Assembly: GCA_015501055.1 (NCBI GenBank)
Contig: JADNYV010000102.1
Coordinates: forward strand, 62,001-126,000
Direction of reading: 5' to 3'
DNA: 64,000 bases
Origin: Mucidula mucida
Taxonomy: Eukaryota; Basidiomycota; Agaricomycetes; Agaricales; Physalacriaceae
Shown: positions 46,302 through 57,179 of the stretch, piece after piece
Position numbering within the stretch: position 1 is the stretch's first letter
Layout: each line of letters begins with the position of its first letter
Translations under genes and position numbers: made by a program
Notes under the pieces: generated by a model
Database searches by the model: none
Told to the model about the DNA's origin: nothing
What the model saw: the letters and a program-made list of their open reading frames with translations, nothing else

Positions 46302-47957
46302 ATGGGTACGCTGTCTGCGCTCGTATTATTGGTGCACGACCGATTGACGTTCCGTTTGTAGGTATTGGCAAGACTATCAAGAATATTCTGACAGACCATC
46401 CATCGAAAGAGGATCTTTCTGACCGTAGAGCCAGAGGTAGCGGTGCGTTTAAATCTACGCGTATACTTTGATTTCCCATATTTTTTGGTAGATGATAGCG
46501 GTTTGACCCACTCCAGCGTCGAGACTGCTTCTGACAACTCTCCCACTCGCCCGTCGGCTATAGGCGGCGCGGCCAATCGCCATGTTGACAGCGTCAACCC
46601 CGGCGGTCAAGGCCCTACCAATCCCATTACACCCACTCGCGGTAACGTTGGTACGGAGCGCACTGACCAGCCTACCGATCATCTGGGAAACGGGCACAAG
46701 ACTGGCGGGTTCACCGAGCAACACACGCATGGGCATCACGACAAGGCGTCGCGCGATTTAATGCCATCTGCTGGCCAGACCCACGAAGAGGAAATGCATC
46801 GTTTGGACCGTATGTCTTGTCTTCGCGCATGTGGCGTTTTATATCATGGTTTTTCTAGCTGTCACGCATGAGCATGTTCGTCACCAGGAGGTTGAAGAGG
46901 TTGTTCGTCAGAAGGAGAAGGATAGGCACGTTCATCACGTTCAGCACCATTCCATTCCCGTTACGCAAAAAGAGGAAAAGGACGAGGTTCACCACGAAAA
47001 GGTTTAGTGTACTTAGCGTTATCGACTTGTTCTGATCATCGGCAGATTCATCCTATGACGGAAGTACACGAAAAACACGCAAATACCAACGATGATACTG
47101 TGCGCCTCGATGCGCAGGTTCAAGGAAATAAGGACCATGTTGTACGTGGTAGATTCGCAGCACTTCCCCATTCTCATGCTTGGAATGCAGTATCATGGCG
47201 ACAAGGAGCGCACAGTCCTTGACAAAGGAACCGCGGTCAATGAACATGTTCATCACCACACCCATCATGTCATTCAACCCATTATCGAGAAAGAGAGTAA
47301 GTTCAAAGAGCATTGCCTTTCGCCATCTCCCTAACTTTTTGCTTCCAGCCTTCGACAGACATCGCGTCCATACAGTCATTCCATCGCACGAGGAAATTCA
47401 CGAGGCGCCGATTGTCCACGATTCTCAGCAACATGCGCCCATCAGCATGCAAGATTTCATGCAGACATACGGCGGGGACTCCGTTACCAGCGGGGCTGTT
47501 CCTCATGACCAGATTGGAAGCAAGGTGATGCACCCGCCGGACTGCGAGCGCACGGTTGATGGCCCTGGTGAAAAGCTCGCTAAAGAATTGCGACTGGGTG
47601 CCGCCGAAGTATGTCTTATTTCGCTTATGAACCCTTCTGGATTCTGACGCTGTATATAAGCCGTCGGACGTTCAACATACGAACGTTGGCGAACGGAATG
47701 TGCCCGGTCGCTTTGTCGCAGGTACCACCCAGGACAGCGACGGTGTTGGAATGCATAACCCTCATGGCCGTGCTGCTACTCAAAACACGAACGCGCGACA
47801 GGAAATGATGGCGGAGAAGGAACGCGTCTTAGGTAGTCATGGGAAGCATGAGCCATACCGCGGTATGGGCCATTACAATATCGGGCATAGCGCTGAAGGA
47901 ACATCGGAGAAGACGGGCTATGAAGATCAAAGAGCGGCGGGTACCAACCTCTCATAA
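46302..47957 (+). CDS. Histidine-rich hydrophilic protein of the fungal 'allergen-like' group
   Basis: First exon encodes only M and part of G (ATGG, then a GTACGC intron); it continues IGKTIKNILTDHPSKEDLSD. The middle is hydrophilic and rich in His, Glu and Gln: HTHGHHDKASRDLMPSAGQ, then HEHVRHQEVEEVVRQKEKDR. The repeating pattern VHHHTHHVIQPIIEKE, then HRVHTVIPSHEEIHEAPIVH, then APISMQDFMQ is typical of a fungal group annotated as allergens or stress proteins. It ends GYEDQRAAGTNLS. There is no signal peptide or membrane segment. Composition is reminiscent of disordered LEA/dehydrin-type protectants and could bind metals; that is inference. About six introns. Confidence 0.78.
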
Positions 47958-48130
47958 ACCATTTGGCTATTGGAAGTGTTCGGTTTCTCTGTATGCGTAT
48001 GGTGGTGTTATTGTATAGACATTTTGTAGATTCTCGTGTAATGAAGTACTCCTTGAGCATGGTTCAGGCTGAATTACTTCAAAATTATCGTTGTTGACGC
48101 GTCAGATTGTTTGAACCTCACATGGTAATG

Positions 48131-48791
48131 TATCGGTGTCCAGATGCACTTTTATTCCGATCGGCCGCGTGTACTATCTGCGCGGCGTCGAGTGTCGCGC
48201 CTTCGACCATGTCTGGCTGTACCTCTGGGTCTCTCTTCCAGGATGATACCACTCATGAGTGATTAGCTTCAATTGTGCTGAAGGTTAAATTCTCAGTCAA
48301 GTCGACCTGATTTCTGGTCAGTGATTTGTGGCACATCCTTACATATTTCTGGTTGCTTAGCTTGCATCGGGCTTCAATAATCTCTCTTTCGAAGCCACGA
48401 AGATTGATGGTTTGAATTAGCTCTGCTGTTGATCTGAGCAGCAGAGAGTCGGCACCGTCATCCAGAGAAGGAGTTGAGTCTACAGCACCATCGTGCAAGA
48501 CCACACTTCGTTAGCTCACGAACACCAATTAAGCGGCAACTTTCTAAACTAAGAAGCTACCGCATTGCTGCACCTTTTTTGTACGCACCCTTTGCCATCA
48601 TAATCGCCGGACCAAGACGAGTCAACACTCTGTGATCCATCCGGTCTGCGTTGAGGATATTCAACACTACAGAGAGGTATGTAGAAGCCCGGGAGCAAGG
48701 CTAAGCCTGTTGCCTCAGAAGGCGCGACACTCGACGCGGACGTGGAGATGCACGCGGCGGATCGGAATAAAAGTGCATTTAGACACCGATA
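48131..48791. mobile_element. Second non-autonomous DNA element, 661 bp, long terminal inverted repeats
   Basis: Left end starts TATCGGTGTCCAGATGCACT. The right end read in reverse starts TATCGGTGTCTAAATGCACT. Similarity runs about 75-80 bp inward, through TTTTATTCCGATC and ending near GTCGAGTGTCGCGCC on both sides. Both ends are flanked by GTAATG (48125-48130 and 48792-48797), a likely 6 bp target duplication. A TA duplication with ends starting TCGG is an alternative reading. No transposase is encoded. The termini differ from the element at 21209-21693, so this is a different family. Confidence 0.72.
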
Positions 48792-48797
48792 GTAATG

Positions 48798-49607
48798 TCT
48801 TTCACCTACGCGCGGTGTGATACATCCATCGAGCGCCACAACCAGCTGCTTTTCATTTCAACAAGACGCCTCTCAGATAAACCACTTCTGCTCCATCAGT
48901 AAATGTATTTAGCTCGCATGTGGGCGGCAGATACACACTGAAAAGATTAGCACACACTCACACCGTCGCCGTGTCCGCACACACAGTCATGCTTGAAGTG
49001 GTATCTATCCGCTTCCCTTCCCGGATGCTCCCACGGGTTTGAGTTCTCTCCTTGACCACATCCTGCCCGCCCTCATCTTCGCCTCTTCGCACTCCCGCCG
49101 TACGTTTGGGGGTGCGCTGATCAGATATCCACTGATCACATGAAAACCCTAAGGTTCGACATAGACTCGCCACCAGTCAAGTACTTTGCCCAACCGCTCC
49201 GTCAGGTACTCAATCAACAATCGGCGGGCGTTGGGCCTCAAAACTAGTATACATTTGACGTGTTACAGCCCCGACACAACATGCCTTCCCTCGGACAGTA
49301 TCCCGCACCGACGCGCTAAGTTGTGCCCTCATTCCACGGACCAAGTTGACTGGCGTGTTCAAGAGATTTGGAAGATTTCTGAGCACTCAGCTCCAGAAAG
49401 TTGCCGTGACACCAGGCTGCGAAGTCGATGAGGTAGGCCTGCAAGCTCTATATCAAAGCGTGTAATTTAATATCACTAGTAGTGGTCGCGATGCTCGTCT
49501 TTTGTGGAAGACATGATGTTCATACCTAGAAATCCCTCGGATCATCTATGTACACTGGTAAATAAAATCACAAGTCTGTCCTTTTCAGAGTGTCCACATA
49601 ACAGCGT
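48798..49607. other. Intergenic, nothing recognised
   Basis: Short frames only. The stretch separates the element from the 3' end of the S28 peptidase gene. Confidence 0.45.
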
Positions 49608-51630
49608 CTACTTTACTAAGGTGATTCGCGACTGGGCGAGCCATGTCCGCATATATGCAACTGCCGCCTCTTGAATGAGCGCAATAGTCGAATCCACAGC
49701 ACCATTGGGAATCCGCATATCCGAACAGTGGAATCCATTCCCAACGAAGACTGGCGTTAAAGGTGAAGCCTGAAAGTCGATGGAGCTGCTCGACACGGTA
49801 GCGTCCAACCAAGGATCATCTGCGATTGATGAGAACGAACATAGTCATTGCGCGGGAATAGTAGACGTACTGATGCCGTTGGCGAAGAAGACCCGATCGA
49901 CGTGGACGTCCCAGCCGCCGAATTTGGCGTTGATTTGGTCAATCTTGGGAGAGCCTCCTTCTCCAAAAGTCTTCGGGAATGGCAATTGACAACGCTGGCG
50001 CTACAGCGACATGAGTAGACATAGAAGCAAGCTCGACATTGAAGGCACCTTCGCCCACGCGACGTCCAAGTGACGGGATACAATGGTAGGAAATCCTTCC
50101 GGGGCACCGACGTGGAACCACCCAAGCTCGTTACATCTAGAGAGAAAGGTCTAGTTGATGTCAAAACGTCAGAGAACAAGTTTACATACACGAGCCAATT
50201 CCACGAGCGATGCGACTGGTCTAACGACGTGTTCGTATGTTCGTCTGGGGAAGTTCTATGATCGCAGGTAAGCATACGTATGCTTTTCCAGAGAGGACAC
50301 TCACTCAGCCCCGGCCCCTTCTCTGTTCATATAGGCACCCCAAGCTGACAAAGCATACCCAAGACCCCATCCACTGGCGGGCGCGCTTTTCCCGTTTCGA
50401 ACTTCCAAGGCATCGCAAAATCTATAAAAGTCCTGATCCCCGCCAGACAGATCCAATTTCTGCCACTCGTATAGAGGCTGAGCAACTGTTAGCAAGTCAT
50501 TAGCAACGCACAAAGCAAACATGAAAAACAATAGACATACGAGCGCTGGCCACGTCGCCGACATATGTACCATTTCCCATACCGAAGCGCTCCTTCACAT
50601 CGTTGATGGCAACCTCGCTTCCGCTATCGAAGACTGCATCGACGTAGGCGATCACAGCTTGGACGTCGCTGGAACAGTTGACGGGCATGTTAAGACGTAT
50701 AGGCTCAAAATATTGCCAGAAATTCCTGCACAGCGTCAGCCCGGAATGAGACCAGAAATTACGCAGCAACACACTCAATGGCTTGCACGACCGCAGACGA
50801 CGCATATCCGGCGTAGAAGACTTCGGGATGTCTGCGGGAGCGTGAGTGGAAGGAACACTATCAGACTCGAATTAACGCACTGGTACACAGCCCAGTTCAC
50901 GACAGCGCCTGAATAGAGTTGAGACTATGAACAATGACACGAGTAGTGCAACGGCAAACCTGGATAGCTGCCGCCAATCAGGATCCAAGGCGCCTTGTCG
51001 GGTGTAACAGAGGCGCCACCTTCCATAGGGAGAATAAGATTCTGAGCAAGGTACACCATGTCATCGATGTTCTGCTGCACTGTGAGATACTGGAGGCTCT
51101 CCTCGGAGAGGTCTGGGTACGGATTGCTGAGCCCAAAGAACCGATGCTCCATAACGATGGAAGCGCCTGACAACGATTGAGCAAGCCTTCCTTGTATGCC
51201 TTGGTCTGCCTGGGTCCAATTCCAGGCGCCTGAAAAAAGAAAAGAATAAGCCATGGACGAAGGTTCATAGCGGCGATATAGTTGTAGTCACCATCTGCGT
51301 TTCCCTCTCCGGCATTTTGGAGAAGAATTGGTCCACCTTGGAGAATCTGTGTTAAACAAAAGTAGACCATCAGACCGAACGCGAGGCCTTACCAAGTGCA
51401 TAAAATTCGGCAGAGAAAAAGAAACGCTGCTTGAATGTTCCCAATTTCGGATTGTTGTGATCAATGAGCTGATCGAACCAGTACGCCGTATCATCAGCGG
51501 GCAGACCTCTCTTCGCGGGATAAGAAGGGAGGTCACGTTCATCGACTAGATCCCATCTTTTTCGAGCTGGAGAAGCGCCTACACCAGTCAAGAAGACAAC
51601 GACAGCAGTGGAGAACAGAATCGACCGCAT
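49608..51630 (-). CDS. Secreted serine peptidase, family S28 (prolyl carboxypeptidase-like)
   Basis: Signal peptide MRSILFSTAVVVFLTGVGAS, then YWFDQLIDHNNPKLGTFKQRF. The GGPILLQNAGEGNADG and VMEHRFFGLSNPYPDLSEES segments are typical of S28. The nucleophile motif GGSYPGAVVNW is split by an intron after the Gly codon start. The catalytic Asp lies in ADDPWLDATVS and the His in FVGNGFHCSDM. Further landmarks: HPEVFYAGYASSAVVQ, NFWQYFEPIR, ASGWGLGYALSAWGAYMN, NELGWFHVGAPEG-like, and IDQINAKFGGWDVHVDRVFFANG. More than ten introns; those I followed (for example GTGCGT after VYQ and GTGTGT after QAIE) keep the frame. The family cleaves after proline near chain ends. Confidence 0.87.
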
Positions 51631-52862
51631 GTTCAGATTTCGGGAAGATGAATGAAAACATGGCGGCGTTGGGGCTTTTGTAGGTCGACATCACTTCCGA
51701 CTGAATGTAATACGCCTGGTAATCTGTGAAGCTACTATGCAAAAGCAGGATGAGCAACGTTGTCTTAGGACTGAATGAACGCTCACGGAAAAAACGACCG
51801 CTGATGATGTGAGACAAACGGCAATAATCGTTGGCCCACAAGGGTCGGTCAGGTCGCGGGACTGTCAATGCTACCTTGAGACCTCCGGAGATATCACACG
51901 GATTGTTCGAGTGAGTCCAAGCCCAAAGATCATAGCCGTCTAGTACAATGGAATGAGCGACTGAGAGCTTATTCACGAGCGCGTTCGTGACGCGTAAGGC
52001 ACCTAGACGGCGCCGATAGCCTATACACACCTCTACAATCGCGCTTGGTTGTACAGCGAGAAAGGCATTTCTTCTGATAGTAGCACGGACATGGCAGTAC
52101 GCGTTCACGGGTTCGCGAACACTCGACAATTGAGGTATGGTATCGATTGCACAGTTCAGGTGAGCCTAGTCGCGCGAAGTGACGCGTCGTTTCCCAAAAT
52201 TTGGTGGCAACTACGACGAAACGGATCAGAATGGGTATATGTTTCAGATAAAAGGCTTTCTGGTATGTTTGCAGGTCTAACTGGTTCAATCATGATAGTA
52301 GCAAGGAGAGAGGAGGAATTGCCTGTTTAGGACAACGGGTCTCGGCCAGACTCGGCCAAACCGAGTTACCCGATGAACAAGCCCCACTTCCCAGCCACTC
52401 CCACAACGCTGTTTTTACCTTGAGCTTCCTCTGAAGTAACAAACTCCTTTGAATACTCAAGTTCGTTGTCCCAAATTCAGGTCCCTTCGCATTTTCCTCC
52501 ATCGCGCGCATGCTTCACACTGACAATGTCTACTACATGTGCATTGTGCACCGACTCATGAAGCAGATTGTCGCGTCAGGCATGATGTCTTGACAATGGA
52601 CATATCCACTGAGGCTCATGTCTCTACCAAAATAGTCCGGAGGACGCCTTCAGTGGGCATACAAAACCAGCACTACTATTTGTCAATCCTGTCAGATGGC
52701 TTAATTGCTACGCCACACTTACGGGCATGTCGCCCGATGACAACTTGAACCACGCGGTAAACGCGGAACGTGATCGCAACAAGTATAATCCTATCAAATG
52801 CGTCATACTTAAGCCGACAGCTTTCTTCCGGATCCAATTGATATCTGACCAAGACCACTACA
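51631..52862. other. Intergenic between divergent genes
   Basis: Holds the presumed promoters of the S28 peptidase (leftwards) and the oxidoreductase (rightwards). A 196-codon open frame on the minus strand (51539-52129) overlaps the peptidase first exon and shows no family motif, so I do not call it. Confidence 0.5.
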
Positions 52863-54177
52863 ATGACGAAACCTATCAACACCTGCGTACTGGGAGTCGG
52901 TCTTGCTGGTCTCACCTTCCACATACCCTTCGTCTTGGCGCTTCCGGATCTCTTTACGTTGCATTCTGTTCTCGAGCGAAACCCTAGCTCTACTCACGGA
53001 AAAGTGCATGATCGATTCGGTGTAGCAGTCAAGATACATCGTTCGCTTGACGACGTGTTGGCAGATCCGGACGTGGAGCTCGTCATCGTCGGAACGCCGA
53101 ATGAGACGCACTACCCCTTCGCGAAAGCAGCTCTCCAGGCGGGAAAGCATGGTCAGTGCTGTTCACAAGCCTTTTGTATTGCAAGCTGATGTATCGCAGT
53201 CCTCGTTGATAAACCGGTCACAAGCAGCACTGTAGAAGGGAAGGAATTGGACGAACTGGCGCAGGCCAAGAAGCTCGTGTTATATCCGTTCCAAAACCGA
53301 CGCTGGGACTCGGACTATCTAGCCTTGAAAAAGCTCCTGGACCTTCCGTCTTCTTCACCCCAATCACTCGGAGATCTGGTTGAATTCGAGTCGCAGTATG
53401 TCATTGGCGTCAATTATCGTTGCGAATCTAAACATCTATAGTTTTGATCGGTATCGTGCTGCGCTTAAAGGCACTTGGAAAGATAAACCTCTTCCTGCAG
53501 CTGGTCAGACTTTCGACCTCGGAGCTCATCTGATCGACCAAACCCTTACCCTCTTTGGCAAACCGGAAAAACTGACAGCGTTCATCCAAAATGTCAGAGG
53601 TCTTGGGAGTCCCGAAGTCGACGACACGGTACGCATGAAGGATAAAATGATGATAGCCCGACTCAGCGCCTTGATAGTTCACGATCTACTTGCAATATCC
53701 TGCCGGAAAGCCATTCTCCAACCCGTTCACCGCCATCCTGCGCGGACACATTCTGTCTGCGCGCTCTAGGCAGCTCAGATATCTTGTGCGCGGTACAAAG
53801 GGAACCTACATTAAATACGGAGTCGATGTCCAAGAAGATCAGTTAAAAGTCATTGATGCGCCTGCGTCCATCTTCAAGACTGGCTACGGTCTTGAGCCAG
53901 AGTCCCTTTGGGGCACCTTGGATAATATACAGGATGATGGATCTATCGTGCAGTCGACGTGAGGTTTTACCAACTTCGTTCGATGAGACCGCTGAAGTGT
54001 CTTTGCAGGTGGCCCTCCAGCGCTGCAGGGCAGTATGTTGAGCTTTTCAAGAACCTCGCTGGCGTTATCCGGGAAGGCGCGCCTCAACAAGTGAAGTGGA
54101 TGCAATCGGTGTCTGTGATTGAGATCATTGAGCTCGCTCTGAAAAGCTCCAAGGAGGGTATCACGATAACTCTATAA
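52863..54177 (+). CDS. Gfo/Idh/MocA family NAD(P)-dependent oxidoreductase
   Basis: An N-terminal Rossmann fold starts MTKPINTCVLGVGLAGLTFHIP (GxGxxG-like). Then VLERNPSSTHGKVHDRFG, DDVLADPDVELVIVGTPNETH, and after an intron VLVDKPVTSSTVEGKEL with the conserved KP motif. PFQNRRWDSDYLALK precedes the C-terminal substrate domain (LKGTWKDKPLPAAGQTFDLGAHLIDQTLTLFG). GAHLIDQ supplies the usual catalytic His and Asp region. It ends SVIEIIELALKSSKEG. Four introns, in frame. The family oxidises or reduces sugars and related carbonyls; substrate unknown. Closest in style to the YhhX/GAL80-like fungal group. Confidence 0.88.
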
Positions 54178-54578
54178 TTTGTAAGTTAAGCCTGTGCACC
54201 GTCAACATACGTCGTTGAATATCGTGTACTTCTTCTGAGTTCTTTCATCTGAGCGCGCGTGTTGGATTTTTGTACGCTTCAATCTGTATCTGGTTTTGAC
54301 GTTGAAAGACAGTTGTTCATGCGCTACGACGGTATTTGACTCGCCAGCAGGCGGATACTAGCGACTCGGAGCCGGACAAATATCTTCAACAATCTTAGCC
54401 TACGGCATGTTGTGCGCGTCTGGGTATATCTTACGGCCCTTTGGAGATGAATAGACCATTTAGACTATTGTGAACGTGGGCGGAGTTGTGGCGGGGATTA
54501 AGCGTGTAACTTCGGCAATATGCGGCCAGCGTTCATTTTCCTCGGTTCCGACTGCTTGTTGACTACCACCAAGTACTC
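54178..54578. other. Intergenic
   Basis: No gene recognised between the oxidoreductase and the pseudokinase gene. Confidence 0.5.
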
Positions 54579-57179
54579 ATGGTCTTTCACAGTCTAATCA
54601 GTGCCCGGTTTGTGCCACCCCTCAACAACACTCCCTCGCACTCTCATCCAGCTAATGGATGCGTTCTACCCGCCTTTGTAGGTCTTCTCGTTAACCTACC
54701 TGAGGAGGACGCCTTTTCTCACCGTGACGTCCGCTACGGTGGATCTCCTACGATCTTTATCGTATCCTCACAAAAACCCGATCCTCCTTTTGCTTCGTTG
54801 TTTGTTCCTCTCAGAGAGGATACCAATCCCTTATATGTCCACCTTTTCCCGCCTATTCCTGTCTCGCCTGCCTACCTCGATGAGCCCATCGAGCCGTTGC
54901 ATCTCATCGAATCTTCCACCATTGACGCCATCATATGCCTTTTTGTTTCTCTCCTGAGAGACACCATCGTCGCCCTGGGCAGGACTGCGTTTGCACTTCC
55001 CGTTAAACCGACCTGGCCATCGTACCCAAGATATCATGTACCTACGTTCTATTGGGTTGTAATCACGGGTTCCCTTCCCTCGGACAATCCCCCTTATCAC
55101 GTTGTTTGGGGCTCGATATGCTTCATTAATAGCATCCATAAGGAGCTCTCATGCAGCGGCTTCGAGAGGACATCGCTACTCGAGTCACTAGACTGGCTCC
55201 GTAGCACCCGTTCCCAGTCCAGAGCCGCCTGGGTATTGCCGCCTAACCCCACGCCGCCGACACCTTCCAATCCCGTCATGGTTGACCTCTTTAGAATTCA
55301 AACTCTTACCCTTTCGGACGATGTCTACTCCCGTGCCCAGGAGTCGGCAGATTTTGAAAGCAGCAAGTCTATACCCCCACCTAACAGTCAATCGTCATCG
55401 TTTGACCTCATTGTGCTTAATATAACGGGACTAATGCAGGTAAGCCCTTGTTCTTTATGCCATTACCTCCACGACGCTTATACCGGCCTGTTGTTTGTAG
55501 GATCGTATGGGCGCCTTGCAGTCCTATCTTGGTGTATTACACGCTCAACGCCTGCTGGAATTGGAGAACTTGGAATTTTCTGCCGCTGGTGGTAGCTATG
55601 AAGACATCCTAGCACGCTCACTCAAACGCTTGACGACGGAGATGCCCACTGTACGCGCCGATGATGATGAACTATTCCGACGGCTCCTGCAGCGGCGCGA
55701 CGACCTGGATAGTCAGTTTCATGTTCTCATGCAGTCTGGAATTCCTATCCTCGGTTATAGTACCATCGACGGCGCCAGCTTGAAATCCGCCGGTTTTATA
55801 CCACCATCGTGGGTTAGTTGGGTGTACATACCGGACGATGCCGCAGGGCTCTATCGTCCTTGCACTCAACATCTCACTGCTGTCCTCGAACATGCGCGAG
55901 TTCACTTCCACGACCCAAGCACCGCTCGTATCCTCGTCATCTCTACCTCCGTTCTGCGGTGTCTTGTGCCAGCTACTGAGATGGGTATGGCGACTGTCAT
56001 TCCTGACTTTCCACATGACTTGGAGATTCAGGTGTTGCGTCAGGTTTTCAATTTGATACCTGAGGCTGTGGCGTGGACGCAGCGTATACAGCCACTCACT
56101 CATCTCCTTACTGTCAACCCGAACGCGGAGAAAGGAAAAATTTTTGATCTAAGTCTGATACACCACGCCTACGCCCTTGTGGACAGTTATTCTTGCTTCC
56201 CTCATGACCTGGGCGAAGCATCAGTTGATGTTGCCCATAATCTACTCAATAATCAACGCGTCACCATCAAATCCTCGGTGAATGCTGACCAGAATGTTGT
56301 CATTGAGCGAGAAGCTTTGGTTTACCGCCAGCTTGCTGGCTGTTCCTTCCTGCCACGCGTCATGTGGAGCGGTCCCATCGGCCATTTGCAAGGGATCTGC
56401 CTCGAGTTCCTGGGCTATCATCACGATTGCCATACGTCTGGTATACTCCTTCTCTTGCCTTCAAATTTCAGACTATACTGACACGCACTCTTTTACTAGC
56501 TCTCATTCTTAAAATTCGCTCACTCGGCCGGAGTCGTCGTACAGAACTTGGGCCCTCACGATCTCGCTGTAGGACTCGACGATCCGACTCGCATTTACGC
56601 ATTCGACTTTGATATCTCCCACACATATCTTGATCCTGAGACCGAGTGGTATATCCCTTATAATCATGCCAAAATCAAACGGCCGAGGTTACTTCTGCAG
56701 TCATTGGACCCACTACAAGATTGGTCAGTCCCCTTCTCATTTCATTGTTGCTGACTTGAGCTTGAATTTCAGAACCCACGCGACGCGACGACATCGCTAT
56801 GCTCGCCCACACGCTTCTATACTTCGTCCACGGCATGCTTCCTTGGGAACACCTCACCGCACCAGATAGAGACGCCTACTTTAAGCAGGTGGCACACATG
56901 AAGACGCCCGGCAACGTCGAGCTGGAGAGATGGCTCCAGGTGTCGCCGCCGATCATCGCCATTATCCTCTCGCACGCACACGGGCTGACTTACAAGCAGG
57001 ATCCTGACTACGACGACCTGCTGCAGCGCTGCCACCTTGAGCTGGGTGCGCATGGCTGGAGCGACGACGGGCAGTTCGACTGGACGGCTCCCGGGCTTGC
57101 TCCACTGGGCACTCTCCTCGCTGAAGAATTTCAGTTTGTTCCCAAGAACAGAGTCCTTCCGTTACTTGGGTATTCATAG
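54579..57179 (+). CDS. CK1-like pseudokinase with a long unique N-terminal region
   Basis: Exon 1 (to about 55440) joins exon 2 at 55502 (NITGLMQ to DRMGALQSYLG). The first 500 or so residues match nothing I recognise. The C-terminal part follows casein-kinase-1 order: VTIKSSVNADQNVVIEREAL (VAIK Lys and helix-C Glu kept), then LAGCSFLPRVMWSGPIGHLQ, then LEFLG. After an intron come AHSAGVVVQNLGPHDLAVG and YAFDFDISHTYLDP, then TRRDDIAMLAHTLLYFVHGM and LPWEHL. Where CK1 has HRD the sequence reads VQN, and DFG reads DFD, so the catalytic Asp is Asn and the Mg-binding loop is altered. Activity is therefore not expected. Start codon is the first Met of the frame and is uncertain. Confidence 0.78.

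Noticed and set aside
51539..52129. 196-codon minus-strand open frame
   Set aside because: It overlaps the first exon of the S28 peptidase in another frame, has no family motif, and most of it lies in the divergent promoter region.
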